Positions 51,543 to 62,963 of a stretch of 64,000 nt of DNA are shown here, piece by piece. Positions within the stretch are counted from its first letter, which is position 1; each line of letters starts with the position of its first letter. Source of the DNA: Mycolicibacter heraklionensis (lineage in GTDB: Bacteria > Actinomycetota > Actinomycetes > Mycobacteriales > Mycobacteriaceae); NCBI GenBank assembly GCA_001673575.1, contig LZME01000062.1, forward strand, positions 1 through 64,000. The letters are read 5' to 3'. The notes under the pieces are model-generated. The model did no database searches, was not told where the DNA came from, and saw only the letters and a list, made by a program, of their open reading frames with translations. The position numbers were made by a program, and so were the translations under genes.

Positions 51543-52122
51543 CCCGACGACCACCGCCATCCTCGATGCCGCGGTCGCCGAATTCGAGCAGCACGGCTTC
51601 CGACGGGTCGCACTCGACGACGTCGCCCGCCGCGCGCGAGTCAGCCGCACCACCATCTACCGCCGGTTCGCCGGCCGCGACGAGCTGGTCGCCGCGGTCA
51701 TCGACCGGGAGAACGCCGCGCTCTACGACGACATCGCCGCCGAGCTGAAAAGCTCTGGCCCCCAGTCGAATTACTATGTCGAGGCGTTCACCTCGGCGAT
51801 CATGCAGTTTCGCCGGCATCGGGTGCTCAATCGGATGATCACCGACGAGCCGGCGCTGGCGCTGGAACTGGGCCAACGGCACTACGACGCGATCATGGAC
51901 CGGATGTCTGAAGCGCTGCAGGTGATCTTCCCGGCCGGATTCGCCGAACGCATCGGCGCGGCGGTCGTCACCGAATTGGCCGACACCATCCTGCGCTACG
52001 CCGCGATGGCACTGTTATTGCCGTCGCGCGAACCGCTGGAGTCCGCCGAGGACATCCGCACGTTCGCGACCGCGCATTTTCTGCCGAGTCTTCCCGCGGC
52101 ACTGCGCGCAATGCCAATGTAG
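51520..52122 (+). CDS. TetR-family transcriptional regulator
   Basis: A 200-residue protein with an N-terminal helix-turn-helix ([44 protein letters not shown]). The C-terminal ligand domain is divergent. ATG 51520 lies inside the end of the DUF2236 gene. The likely target is its own operon; no clear operator palindrome was identified in the 195-bp region upstream apart from the LexA box. Confidence 0.88.
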   Translation: MPATPGADPTTTAILDAAVAEFEQHGFRRVALDDVARRARVSRTTIYRRFAGRDELVAAVIDRENAALYDDIAAELKSSGPQSNYYVEAFTSAIMQFRRHRVLNRMITDEPALALELGQRHYDAIMDRMSEALQVIFPAGFAERIGAAVVTELADTILRYAAMALLLPSREPLESAEDIRTFATAHFLPSLPAALRAMPM

Positions 52123-52139
52123 GGATTACCCCCACTCGA

Positions 52140-53051
52140 TCAGAGAGCCGCACTGACTCCCATCGAGGCAGCCACCTCGGGCATGTAGCGCTCCGCGAGC
52201 AGGGTCGCGATGGCCTCGACATCACTGGCCAGCGGATACATGTGGCGATACTGCAGAACCTGTTTGCCGATCAGCCCGAGCCGCTCGGTGAACGTCGGCA
52301 TGCGGCCCGGATCCAGCAACGGCGTGTTGAACGGCGCGCAGTCGGAACGCTGAAACTCGAAGGCGGCGCTGATCCGCGGCGCGGCTCCGAGACGGCTGCC
52401 GCGCCCGCCCCAGTGCAGGACTGCCTGATTCCAGGCGAACATGGTGCCCGCCGTGGCCGGCAGCGCCCGAATGTCCTGGAGATTACGGACCGTCGTGTTG
52501 TCCGGCCCGTCCCATCGACGCTGGACGAAACGATCGTCGAGATGAGCCGGCAGCACGTACATGCACCCGTTGAGCGGGGTGGCATCGGTGAACGGGAGCC
52601 ACACCGTCAGCGTCCGCGGTGAGTTGTCGGCATCGAGAGTCCCGATCACCCGGTCGCGGTGCGGGCCCCAACCCACGGCGTTATCGCTGGGGTTGACGTG
52701 CCAGACCCAGAAGTCGGGCAACGCCTGATACCCCTCGCCCATCACGCTGGACAGGAACTCCGAAAGCCCCTGGAAAGCCAGCCACAGCTCGTCATAGACG
52801 AAGGCGAAAGCCAGTGGGATGCCTTGTTGGAACAGCGTCGACACGCCCGCGCGAATGGGCGCGATGGCCGCTTCCGGCAGGGCGTCGGGAACCTGGACGT
52901 AGCCCTCGCGCTTCAAGTTGGCCAGCTGGGTGTCGAGCTCGCCGACCGCGGCGGACGGGCGGGCGCCCCCGGCTTCTATCGACATTTCTGGGCACAGCTG
53001 CGCCCAGAATTCGCGACGCTGGGCGTCGGCAGCCGAAAGCGCAGCAATCAT
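52140..53051 (-). CDS. Phytanoyl-CoA dioxygenase (PhyH)-like protein
   Basis: A 303-residue Fe(II)/2-oxoglutarate dioxygenase candidate. The HxD pair appears in GPHRDRVIG, the distal iron His in AVLHWGGRGSRL, and a 2-OG-binding Arg is likely in the following PRISAAFEFQR. ATG 53051 with GGGAG upstream is preferred to a GTG overlapping the guaA end. It follows guaA by 5 nt. Substrate unknown. Confidence 0.78.
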   Translation of the reverse strand: MIAALSAADAQRREFWAQLCPEMSIEAGGARPSAAVGELDTQLANLKREGYVQVPDALPEAAIAPIRAGVSTLFQQGIPLAFAFVYDELWLAFQGLSEFLSSVMGEGYQALPDFWVWHVNPSDNAVGWGPHRDRVIGTLDADNSPRTLTVWLPFTDATPLNGCMYVLPAHLDDRFVQRRWDGPDNTTVRNLQDIRALPATAGTMFAWNQAVLHWGGRGSRLGAAPRISAAFEFQRSDCAPFNTPLLDPGRMPTFTERLGLIGKQVLQYRHMYPLASDVEAIATLLAERYMPEVAASMGVSAAL

Positions 53052-53056
53052 CGTGG

Positions 53057-54622
53057 CTACTCCCACTCAATAGTGCCGGGTGGTTTGCTGGTGACGTCCA
53101 ACACTACGCGGTTGACCTCGGGAACCTCATTGGTTATCCGGGTTGAGATCCGCTCCAGCACCTCGTAGGGCACCCGCGTCCAGTCGGCGGTCATGGCGTC
53201 CTCACTGGACACCGGCCGCAGCACAATCGGATGGCCGTAGGTGCGGCCGTCGCCCTGCACGCCCACCGAACGGACATCGGCCAGCAGCACCACCGGGCAC
53301 TGCCAGATCTGGTGGTCCAGACCGGCGGCGGTCAACTCCTCGCGGGCGATCGCATCGGCCGCCCGCAGCGTCGCCAGCCGCGGGCCGGTGACCTCGCCGA
53401 CGATCCGGATGCCCAGCCCGGGCCCCGGGAACGGTTGGCGGGCAACGATCTCCTCCGGCAGCCCCAACTCGCGCCCGACCGCACGCACCTCGTCCTTGAA
53501 CAGCAGGCGCAGCGGCTCGACGAGACTGAACTTCAGGTCGTCGGGCAGCCCGCCGACGTTGTGGTGGCTCTTGATGTTCGCGGTACCGGTCCCCCCGCCG
53601 GATTCCACCACGTCCGGATACAGCGTGCCCTGCACCAGGAACTCGACTCCCCCTTCGGAAGCGTGGTCTCCCAAGGTGTCTCGCACCGCACCCTCGAACG
53701 CCCGGATGAACTGGCGCCCGATGATCTTTCGCTTGCCCTCGGGATCGGACACCCCGGACAACGCGTCGAGGAACACCGCTTCGGCGTCCACGGTGACCAG
53801 CTTGGCGCCGGTGGCGGAGACGAAGTCGTTCTGCACCTGCTCACGCTCCCCGGCGCGCAACAGCCCATGGTCGACGAACACACATGTGAGGCGGTCACCG
53901 ATGGCACGCTGCACCAGCGCCGCGGCCACCGCGGAGTCCACCCCGCCGGACAGTCCGCAGATGGCGTGGCCGTCGCCGATCTGTTCGCGTACCTGCTCGA
54001 TCAGCGCATCGGCGATATTGGCAGGCGTCCAGGCCGCGTCGATGCCGGCGAACTCGTGCAGGAACCGGCTGAGCACCCGCTGCCCGTAAGGGGTGTGCAG
54101 CACCTCGGGGTGGTATTGCACCCCGGCCAGCCGGCGGGCGCGGTTCTCGAATGCGGCCACCGGCGCGCCCGCGGTGCCGGCCACCACGGTGAACCCGTCC
54201 GGCGCCACGGTCACCGCGTCACCGTGGCTCATCCACACCGGCTGGGTGCCCGGCAGGCCCGAGTGCAGTTCCCCGCCGGTCACCGTCAGTTCGGTGCGGC
54301 CGTACTCACTGGTCCCGGTGTGCTCGACGGTGCCGCCGAGCGCGGCCGCCATGGCCTGGAAGCCATAGCAGATGCCGAACACCGGAAGGCCGAGGTCAAA
54401 CAGCGCCGGATCGAGCTGCGGGGCACCCTCGGCGTAGACGCTGGACGGCCCGCCGGACAGCACGATCGCCAGCGGATCGCGCGCGGCGATCTCTTCGACG
54501 GTCGCGGTGTGCGGGACGACTTCGGAGAACACCCGCGCCTCCCGAACCCGGCGGGCGATCAATTGGGCGTACTGCGCGCCGAAGTCGATGACCAAGACGG
54601 GGCGAGACGATGGTGATGACAC
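53057..54622 (-). CDS. guaA: GMP synthase (glutamine-hydrolysing)
   Basis: A 521-residue enzyme converting XMP to GMP. The class I glutaminase domain has [13 protein letters not shown] (nucleophile Cys) and QYHPEV; the ATP-pyrophosphatase domain has [16 protein letters not shown] (PP-loop); the dimerisation domain ends [18 protein letters not shown] start at 54620-54622. It completes the guanine branch with guaB2 in this window. Confidence 0.96.
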   Translation of the reverse strand: MSSPSSRPVLVIDFGAQYAQLIARRVREARVFSEVVPHTATVEEIAARDPLAIVLSGGPSSVYAEGAPQLDPALFDLGLPVFGICYGFQAMAAALGGTVEHTGTSEYGRTELTVTGGELHSGLPGTQPVWMSHGDAVTVAPDGFTVVAGTAGAPVAAFENRARRLAGVQYHPEVLHTPYGQRVLSRFLHEFAGIDAAWTPANIADALIEQVREQIGDGHAICGLSGGVDSAVAAALVQRAIGDRLTCVFVDHGLLRAGEREQVQNDFVSATGAKLVTVDAEAVFLDALSGVSDPEGKRKIIGRQFIRAFEGAVRDTLGDHASEGGVEFLVQGTLYPDVVESGGGTGTANIKSHHNVGGLPDDLKFSLVEPLRLLFKDEVRAVGRELGLPEEIVARQPFPGPGLGIRIVGEVTGPRLATLRAADAIAREELTAAGLDHQIWQCPVVLLADVRSVGVQGDGRTYGHPIVLRPVSSEDAMTADWTRVPYEVLERISTRITNEVPEVNRVVLDVTSKPPGTIEWE

Positions 54623-54710
54623 GCAAAGAGTCTAGTGGCGGCGAAAGTCAGCCGGACCAACGGCGGGCATGGTGAAGTGTAGGCACGCCGGAACGCCGGA
54701 GGGAGAACAC

Positions 54711-55445
54711 GTGCTGGGTCTGCCCGAAACGGTGCGTGCCTGCCTGTTCGACCTCGATGGAGTGCTCACCGACACCGCCAGCGTGCACACCCGCGCCTGG
54801 AAATCCATGTTCGACGCCTACCTGTCGGCGCGTGCCGAACGCACCGGCGAGCCGTTCGTGCCGTTCGACGCGGAAGGTGATTACCGGCGCTTCGTCGACG
54901 GCCGCAAACGCGACGACGGGGTGCGCGCGTTTCTGGCCAGCCGCGGCATCACGCTGCCCGACGGCGCCGACGACGACCCGCCCGACGCCGAAACCGTGCA
55001 CGGACTGGGCAACCGCAAGAACGAGGCGTTCCGGGTGACGCTGCAGGCCGACGGCGTGGAGGTGTTCGAGGGGTCCCGGCGCTACCTGGCGGCGGTCACC
55101 GCTGCCGGCCTGGCCACCGCCGTGGTGTCCGCCAGCGCCAACGCCGGCGACGTGCTGGCGCTCACCGGTCTGGAGAAGTTCATTGCGCAGCGGGTCGACG
55201 GCGTGACGCTGCGTACCGAACACATCGCGGGCAAGCCCGCACCGGACTCGTTCCTGCGGGCCGCGCAGCTGCTCGGGGTCACCCCCACCGCGGCAGCGGT
55301 TTTCGAGGACGCCTTGTCGGGGGTGGCGGCCGGTCGAGCCGGCGGGTTCGGCTTCGTGGTGGGCGTCGACCGGGTGGGCCAGCGCGATGACCTGCTGAGC
55401 CACGGCGCCGATGTCGTAGTCACCGATCTGGATCAACTGTTGTGA
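54711..55445 (+). CDS. Beta-phosphoglucomutase-family HAD enzyme
   Basis: A 244-residue protein: [22 protein letters not shown] (nucleophile and acid Asp), a cap domain, [12 protein letters not shown], and [18 protein letters not shown] with [11 protein letters not shown]. It would convert beta-glucose 1-phosphate to glucose 6-phosphate. GTG 54711 with GGAGGGAG upstream is preferred over ATG 54669. Ten nt before a GH65 phosphorylase that releases beta-G1P. Corresponds to Rv3400. Confidence 0.9.
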   Translation: MLGLPETVRACLFDLDGVLTDTASVHTRAWKSMFDAYLSARAERTGEPFVPFDAEGDYRRFVDGRKRDDGVRAFLASRGITLPDGADDDPPDAETVHGLGNRKNEAFRVTLQADGVEVFEGSRRYLAAVTAAGLATAVVSASANAGDVLALTGLEKFIAQRVDGVTLRTEHIAGKPAPDSFLRAAQLLGVTPTAAAVFEDALSGVAAGRAGGFGFVVGVDRVGQRDDLLSHGADVVVTDLDQLL

Positions 55446-55455
55446 AAGCGGGCCG

Positions 55456-57816
55456 ATGATCGCGCAAGATTATTTTCCGATAGAACCGTGGCAGATCCGC
55501 GAAACCCACCTCGATCTGGATCTGCTTGGCCAGACCGAGTCCCTGTTCGCGCTGTCCAACGGACACATCGGCTTACGCGGCAACCTCGATGAGGGCGAAC
55601 CGCACGGACTGCCCGGCACCTACCTGAACTCGTTCTACGAGGTGCGGCCGCTGCCGCACGCCGAGTCCGGATTCGGCTACCCGCAGGCCGGGCAGACCGT
55701 CGTCGACGTGACCAACGGCAAGATCATCCGGCTGATGGTCGACGACGAACCGCTGGACGTCCGCTACGGCGAGCTGATCGACCACGAGCGCATCCTCGAC
55801 CTGCGGGCAGGCACCCTGACCCGCCACATCCACTGGCGCTCCCCAGCGAAGAAACAGGTCAAGGTCCATTCGACCCGACTGGTCTCGCTGGCGCACCGCG
55901 CCGTCGCGGCCATCGAATACGTCGTCGAGGCGATCGACGAATTCGTCCGTGTGACAGTGCAATCCGAGCTGGTCGCCAACGAGGACCAGCCACCGACCTC
56001 CACCGACCCGCGAGTTGCGGCGATCCTGGAGAATCCGCTGGAGGCCGTCGAATGCGAGAACACCAACACCGGCGCGGTGCTGGTGCATCGCACCCGGGCC
56101 AGCGAACTGATGATGGCCGCGGCCATGGATCACGAGGTCGAGGTACCCGGCCGGGTCCAGGTGTCCACGATGACGATCTCCGACGTGGCGGCGACCACCG
56201 TGGTGTGCGGCCTGCGCCCGGGGCAGAAACTGCGCATCGTCAAATACCTGGCCTACGGCTGGTCCAGTGAGCGGTCCCGGCCCGCGCTGCGCGATCAGGC
56301 CATCGCGGCGCTGACCGGTGCCCGCTACAGCGGCTGGCAGGGGCTGGTCGACGCCCAACGCGCCTACCTCGACGAGTTCTGGGACGGCGCCGACGTCGAG
56401 GTCCACGGCGACCCGGACTGCCAGCAGGCGATCCGCTTCGCGCTGTTCCACCTGCTGCAGGCCAGTGCCCGCGCCGAACGGCGTGCCATCCCCAGCAAGG
56501 GTCTGACCGGCACCGGTTATGACGGCCATACCTTCTGGGACAGCGAGAGTTTCATCCTGCCGGTGCTGATCTACACCGCTCCGCACGCCGCAGCCGACGC
56601 GCTGCGCTGGCGAGCGACCACGCTCGATATCGCGCGCGGGCGAGCCACCGAGCTGGGGCTGTCCGGCGCGGCTTTCCCGTGGCGGACGATCCGTGGCCAG
56701 GAGTGCTCCGGGTACTGGCCGGCGGGCACCGCCGCCTGGCACATCAACGCCGATATCGCGGCGGCGTTCGAGCAGTACCGGGTGGTCACCGGCGACACCA
56801 CGGTGGAGCAGGAGTGCGGGCTGGCGGTGCTGGTCGAGACCGCGCGGCTCTGGCGCTCGCTGGGGCACCACGATCGGCACGGGGTGTGGCACCTGTACGG
56901 GGTCACCGGTCCCGACGAATACACCGCGATCGTCCGCGACAACGTGTTCACCAACCTGATGGCCGCTCACAATCTGCGCACCGCCGCGCAGGCGTGCGCC
57001 CGTCACCCCGACGCCGCCCACGAACTGGGGGTCACCACCGAGGAGATGGCAGGCTGGCGGGACGCGGCCGACGCGGCGCACATCCCCTATGACTCCGAAC
57101 TCGGGGTGCATCCGCAGTGCGACGGTTTCACCACGGCCGCGGAATGGGACTTCGAGACCCGCAACACCTACCCGCTGCTGCTCAATGAACCCTATGTGCG
57201 GCTGTATCCGGCCCAGGTGGTCAAGCAGGCTGATCTGCTGCTGGCCATGCAGTGGCGCAGCCACGCGTTCACCGACGAGCAGAAGGCCCGCAACGTCGAC
57301 TACTACGAGCGGCGCACGGTGCGCGACTCATCACTGTCGGCGTGCACCCAGGCGGTGATGTGCGCCGAGGTGGGGCATTTGGAGTTGGCCCACGACTACA
57401 CCTACGAGACGGCGTTCGTCGACCTGCGCGATCTGCACGACAACACCCGCGACGGCCTGCATATGGCGTCGCTGGCCGGGACTTGGCTCGCCTTGGTGGC
57501 CGGGTTCGGCGGTCTGCGTGACGACGCCGGCGTGCTGTCGTTGGATCCCGCACTGCCGGACGGGATCTCACGGCTGCGGTTTGGGTTGCGCTGGCAGGGA
57601 TTTCGGGTGACGGTCGACGCCAACCACAGCAAGGTCACCTACACCCTGCGCGATGGCCCCGACGGTCGGCTGACGATCAACCATGCCGACGAGGAGGTCG
57701 AACTCAGTACGCAGTCCCCGACCACGCTGCCCGCCCGTCGGCGTGAACCGCTGTTGCCCGCCCCGCCGCAGCCGCCCGGGCGCGAGCCGAAGCACCGCCG
57801 GGAGGTGGCGCGGTGA
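55456..57816 (+). CDS. Glycoside hydrolase family 65 phosphorylase
   Basis: A 786-residue GH65 protein (maltose/trehalose/kojibiose phosphorylase type). The N-terminal beta-sandwich (LGQTESLFALSNGHIGLRGNLDEG) is followed by an (alpha/alpha)6 catalytic domain with HDRHGVWHLYGVTGPDEYTAIV, in which the Glu is the general acid. Phosphate-loop residues lie near DSSLSACTQAVM. Neighbouring beta-PGM fits inverting phosphorolysis giving beta-glucose 1-phosphate. Exact disaccharide unknown; trehalose is likely in mycobacteria. Confidence 0.9.
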   Translation: MIAQDYFPIEPWQIRETHLDLDLLGQTESLFALSNGHIGLRGNLDEGEPHGLPGTYLNSFYEVRPLPHAESGFGYPQAGQTVVDVTNGKIIRLMVDDEPLDVRYGELIDHERILDLRAGTLTRHIHWRSPAKKQVKVHSTRLVSLAHRAVAAIEYVVEAIDEFVRVTVQSELVANEDQPPTSTDPRVAAILENPLEAVECENTNTGAVLVHRTRASELMMAAAMDHEVEVPGRVQVSTMTISDVAATTVVCGLRPGQKLRIVKYLAYGWSSERSRPALRDQAIAALTGARYSGWQGLVDAQRAYLDEFWDGADVEVHGDPDCQQAIRFALFHLLQASARAERRAIPSKGLTGTGYDGHTFWDSESFILPVLIYTAPHAAADALRWRATTLDIARGRATELGLSGAAFPWRTIRGQECSGYWPAGTAAWHINADIAAAFEQYRVVTGDTTVEQECGLAVLVETARLWRSLGHHDRHGVWHLYGVTGPDEYTAIVRDNVFTNLMAAHNLRTAAQACARHPDAAHELGVTTEEMAGWRDAADAAHIPYDSELGVHPQCDGFTTAAEWDFETRNTYPLLLNEPYVRLYPAQVVKQADLLLAMQWRSHAFTDEQKARNVDYYERRTVRDSSLSACTQAVMCAEVGHLELAHDYTYETAFVDLRDLHDNTRDGLHMASLAGTWLALVAGFGGLRDDAGVLSLDPALPDGISRLRFGLRWQGFRVTVDANHSKVTYTLRDGPDGRLTINHADEEVELSTQSPTTLPARRREPLLPAPPQPPGREPKHRREVAR

Positions 57817-57820
57817 GGTC

Positions 57821-59551
57821 TCAGGCGATACCGGAGGACCAGCGCAGTGCACCGAAGGCGCTGTCCGGCACCGCCGGGTTCTTCGGCGCGATCGGGTCCA
57901 GTCGCCGGTAGGCCTCACCCTGGGTGGGCCGCAGATCGGCCTCGCCCTTGTTGGGCCACAACGACGCGGCCCGCTCGGCCTGTGCGGTGATCGACAGCGA
58001 CGGGTTGACACCGAGGTTGGCCGACACCGCCGCGCCGTCCATCACCGCCAGAGTCGGGTAGCCGTACACCCGCTGGTAGGGGTCGATGACGCCGTGCTCG
58101 GGGCTGTCCCCGATCGCCGCCCCACCCAAGAAGTGTGCGGTGAGCGGGATGTTGAACAGCTCGCCCCAGGTGCCGCCGGCCACCCCGTCGATCTTGGCGG
58201 CGATGCGGCGGGTGACCTCGTTGCCGACCGGGATCCAGCTCGGGTTCGGCTCGCCGTGGCCCTGCTTGCTGGTGTAGCGGCGGATGCCCAATCTGCTGCG
58301 TTTGGTGAAGGTGGTGATCGAGTTGTCCAGGTGCTGCATCACCAGGGCGATCACGGTGCGCTCGCTCCAGTCCTTGGGGTTCAGCAGCCGCAGGATGTTG
58401 CGGGGGTCTTCGCGGCCTTGGTTCAGCAGTTGCTTCCAACGCGGCACATCCGTCCCGCCCGGCCCGGAGCCGTCGGTCATCAGGGTCTGCAACAACCCCA
58501 TGGCGTTGGAGCCCTTGCCGTAGCGCACCGGTTCGACGTGGGTGTCGGCGGTGGGGTGAATCGAGGAGGTGATCGCCACGCCGTGGGTCAGGTCCAGGTC
58601 CGGGTTGACGCTCAATGTGGCTGCGCCCACGATGGATTCGGAGTTGGTGCGGGTCAGCACGCCCAGCTTGTCGGACAGCTTGGGCAGCTTGCCCTTATCG
58701 CGCATCTTGAACAGCAGCCGCTGGGTGTTGTAAGTGCCGGCGGCCAGGATCAGGTGCCGGGCGGTGAAGGTCTTGCGGTGCCGGCGCGCGCGCAGGCCGG
58801 TTCGCACCGTCGTCACCTGCCACAATCCGTCGGCACCCTGCTCGAAGGCTGTCACCGTCGTCATCGGATGCACCTGTGCGCCAGCCGATTCCGCCAGATA
58901 CAGGTAGTTCTTGACCAAGGTATTCTTGGCGCCCCAGCGGCAGCCCGTCATGCATTCGCCGCACTCGATGCAACCGGTACGCTGCGGACCCGCACCGCCG
59001 AAGAACGGGTCAGCCACGGTCTTGCCCGGCTCCTTGGCACCGTTGGCCCCGTCCGGGCCGAAGAACACCCCGACCGGGGTGGCTACGAACGTGTCGCCGA
59101 CGCCCATCTCATCGGCGACCTGCTTGACGATGCGATCGGCGTCGGTGAAGGTCGGGTTCTGGACCACGCCGAGCATCCGCTTGGCCTGGTCATAGTGCGG
59201 CATCAACTCGGCGCGCCAGTCGGTGATGTGCGCCCACTGCTTGTCGGCGAAGAACGGCTCCGGCGGTACATAGAGGGTGTTGGCGTAGTTCAACGAACCG
59301 CCTCCGACGCCGGCGCCGGCCAGAACCATGACGTTGTTGAGCAGGTGGATGCGCTGGATGCCGTAGCACCCCAGCTTCGGCGCCCACAGAAACTCGCGCA
59401 GGTGCCAGGAGTTCTTGGCGAAATCCGCGTCGGCGTATCGGCGTCCGGCTTCCAGTACGCCGACCCGATAGCCCTTCTCGGTCAGCCGCAGCGCGCTCAC
59501 GCTGCCACCGAAACCCGAGCCGATAATCAGGACGTCGTAGTCAGGCTCCAT
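57821..59551 (-). CDS. choD: Cholesterol oxidase ChoD (GMC family)
   Basis: A 576-residue FAD enzyme: YDVLIIGSGFGGSVSALRLTEKG (Rossmann), LAGAGVGGGSLNYANTLY, a four-Cys-like motif TGCIECGECMTGCRWGAKN, and a C-terminal NIPLTAHFLGGAAIGDSPEHGVIDP. ATG 59551 (MEPDYDVLI) aligns with M. tuberculosis ChoD; an in-frame upstream ATG exists. Annotated for cholesterol to cholestenone oxidation, although its role in sterol use by mycobacteria is disputed. It follows guaB3. Confidence 0.92.
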   Translation of the reverse strand: MEPDYDVLIIGSGFGGSVSALRLTEKGYRVGVLEAGRRYADADFAKNSWHLREFLWAPKLGCYGIQRIHLLNNVMVLAGAGVGGGSLNYANTLYVPPEPFFADKQWAHITDWRAELMPHYDQAKRMLGVVQNPTFTDADRIVKQVADEMGVGDTFVATPVGVFFGPDGANGAKEPGKTVADPFFGGAGPQRTGCIECGECMTGCRWGAKNTLVKNYLYLAESAGAQVHPMTTVTAFEQGADGLWQVTTVRTGLRARRHRKTFTARHLILAAGTYNTQRLLFKMRDKGKLPKLSDKLGVLTRTNSESIVGAATLSVNPDLDLTHGVAITSSIHPTADTHVEPVRYGKGSNAMGLLQTLMTDGSGPGGTDVPRWKQLLNQGREDPRNILRLLNPKDWSERTVIALVMQHLDNSITTFTKRSRLGIRRYTSKQGHGEPNPSWIPVGNEVTRRIAAKIDGVAGGTWGELFNIPLTAHFLGGAAIGDSPEHGVIDPYQRVYGYPTLAVMDGAAVSANLGVNPSLSITAQAERAASLWPNKGEADLRPTQGEAYRRLDPIAPKNPAVPDSAFGALRWSSGIA

Positions 59552-59614
59552 AGCCAGCAAGTATGACCGTACTCACCGGTAACTTGCTAGATAGGCTGCC
59601 CTTACCTGGCGGGC

Positions 59615-60763
59615 TCACGAACCGACGGTCAGGCCGACCTTCTGGAATTCCTTGAGGTCGCAGTAGCCGGCCTTGGCCATCGAGCGACGCAGCCCGCCAA
59701 CCAGGTTCAAGGAACCGAACGGGTCATCGGAGGGGCCCTCGAGCACCTGCGCCAGGCTGGGGCGCTCCCCGTAGGCGACCTGCATCAACGCGCCACGCGG
59801 GAGGGAGGGGTGGGCGGCAGCCGACGGCCAGTACCAGCCGTCGCCCTGCGCCTCGGCTGCGCCCGCCAGCGGCGTGCCCAGCACCACCGCGTCGGCGCCG
59901 CAGGCGATCGCCTTGGCCAGATCGCCGGACGTGTGGATGTCGCCGTCGGCCAGCACGTGCACGTAGCGCCCGCCGGTCTCATCGAGGTATTCACGGCGCG
60001 CAGCGGCCGCGTCGGCGATCGCGGTGGCCATCGGCACCGAAATGCCCAGGACCTCATCGGAGGTGGTCACCCCGGAGGTGGAACCGTAACCCACGATCAC
60101 CCCGGCCGCGCCGGTCCGCATCAGGTGCAGCGCGGTGCGGTGGTCGATCACGCCGCCGGCCACCACCGGAATGTCCAGCTCGGAGATGAAGGTCTTCAAG
60201 TTGAGCGGTTCGCCGGCACCGTCGCGGTCCACGGCGACCCGTTCGGCGGAGATGATGGTGCCCTGGATGACCAGCAGGTCGACGCCGGCTGCCACCAGCG
60301 CCGGGGTCAGTGCCGCGGCGTTCTGCGGGCTCACCCGCACGGCGGTGGTCACGCCGGCCTCACTGATCCGCGCCACCGCGGCGCCGAGCAGCTCGGGGTT
60401 CAGCGGCGCGGCGTGCAACTGCTGCAGCAGCCGGATCGCCGCCGAGGGCTCGGGTTCTTTGGCGGCCGCTTCGATCACCTGGGCGATCTTGGCCTCGACG
60501 TCGGCGTGGCGACCGATCAGTCCTTCGCCGTTGAGCACGCCCAGTCCACCGAGCCGGCCCAGTTCGATGGCGAACTCCGGGGAGACCAGCGCGTCGGTGG
60601 GATGAGCCAGCACCGGCATCTCGAACCGGTAGGCGTCCAGCTGCCAGGCGGTGGACACGTCCTTGGAGGAACGCGTACGCCGGGACGGCACGATGTTGAT
60701 GTCGTCGAGCTCATAGGTGCGACGGGCGGTGCGGCCCATGCCGATCTCAACCATGTCACGCAT
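59615..60763 (-). CDS. guaB3: GuaB3, IMP dehydrogenase-related protein
   Basis: A 382-residue TIM barrel without CBS domains: YELDDINIVPSRRTRSSKDVS, IQGTIISAERVA, VVAGGVIDHRTALHLMRTGAAGVIVGYGS and NLVGGLRRSMAKAGY. The GSICTTR loop of true IMPDH is absent, consistent with the GuaB3 subgroup, reported in actinobacteria to act as a GMP reductase. ATG at 60761-60763; ATG 60754 is also possible. Follows guaB2 by 64 nt. Confidence 0.92.
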   Translation of the reverse strand: MRDMVEIGMGRTARRTYELDDINIVPSRRTRSSKDVSTAWQLDAYRFEMPVLAHPTDALVSPEFAIELGRLGGLGVLNGEGLIGRHADVEAKIAQVIEAAAKEPEPSAAIRLLQQLHAAPLNPELLGAAVARISEAGVTTAVRVSPQNAAALTPALVAAGVDLLVIQGTIISAERVAVDRDGAGEPLNLKTFISELDIPVVAGGVIDHRTALHLMRTGAAGVIVGYGSTSGVTTSDEVLGISVPMATAIADAAAARREYLDETGGRYVHVLADGDIHTSGDLAKAIACGADAVVLGTPLAGAAEAQGDGWYWPSAAAHPSLPRGALMQVAYGERPSLAQVLEGPSDDPFGSLNLVGGLRRSMAKAGYCDLKEFQKVGLTVGS

Positions 60764-60827
60764 GACGGGTCAGCCTCGTTTCTGTTGCTCTGCTTGTCTG
60801 CGCGCAGACGCGGGAACGAACGCCTGC

Positions 60828-62423
<1,596 letters not shown>

Positions 62424-62552
62424 CTACAAAGCCGGGGTGAAAAGTCCATCCTAATAGCGGCGCACAGCTGCTTTCGCCCGCCACCACCCTTGACCTTCGG
62501 GCGGACCGCTGGACCCACCGCTGGCGTTCTGTCATGGCGACTGCGTACCCTG

Positions 62553-62963
62553 ATGGGCGTGCGTGACCACCTGCCACCCGGCTTGCCGCCCGACCCGTTC
62601 GCCGACGATCCGCATGACCCGTCTGCCGCACTGGACGCCGTCGAACCGGGCCAGCCGCTGGACCCGCAGGAACGGTCCGCAGTCGAGGCCGACCTCGCCG
62701 ATCTGGCGGTCTACGAAGCGTTACTGGCGCACAGGGGAATTCGCGGCCTGGTGGTGTGCTGCGACGACTGCCAGCAGGACCACTACCACGACTGGGACAT
62801 GCTGCGCGCCAACCTGCTGCAGCTGCTCATCGACGGTACCGTCCGGCCGCACGAGCCGGCCTACGACCCGGAGCCGGACAGTTACGTGACGTGGGATTAC
62901 TGCCGCGGCTACGCCGACGCGTCGCTCAACGGGGTGACCAGGGAAGCCGACGGCTACCGCTGA
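62553..62963 (+). CDS. DUF5319 conserved actinobacterial protein
   Basis: A 136-residue acidic protein. The conserved centre LVVCCDDCQQDHYHDWDMLRANLLQLLIDGTVRPHEPAYDPEPD contains a CC-x2-C cysteine cluster and HYHDWD, suggesting zinc binding. Nearly identical in pattern to Rv3412. Divergent from guaB2; the 3' end overlaps the convergent gene by 10 bp. Function unknown. Confidence 0.88.
   Translation: MGVRDHLPPGLPPDPFADDPHDPSAALDAVEPGQPLDPQERSAVEADLADLAVYEALLAHRGIRGLVVCCDDCQQDHYHDWDMLRANLLQLLIDGTVRPHEPAYDPEPDSYVTWDYCRGYADASLNGVTREADGYR

Noticed and set aside
57683..59566. Open frame of 627 codons antisense to choD
   Set aside because: A shadow of choD, with no recognisable domain.
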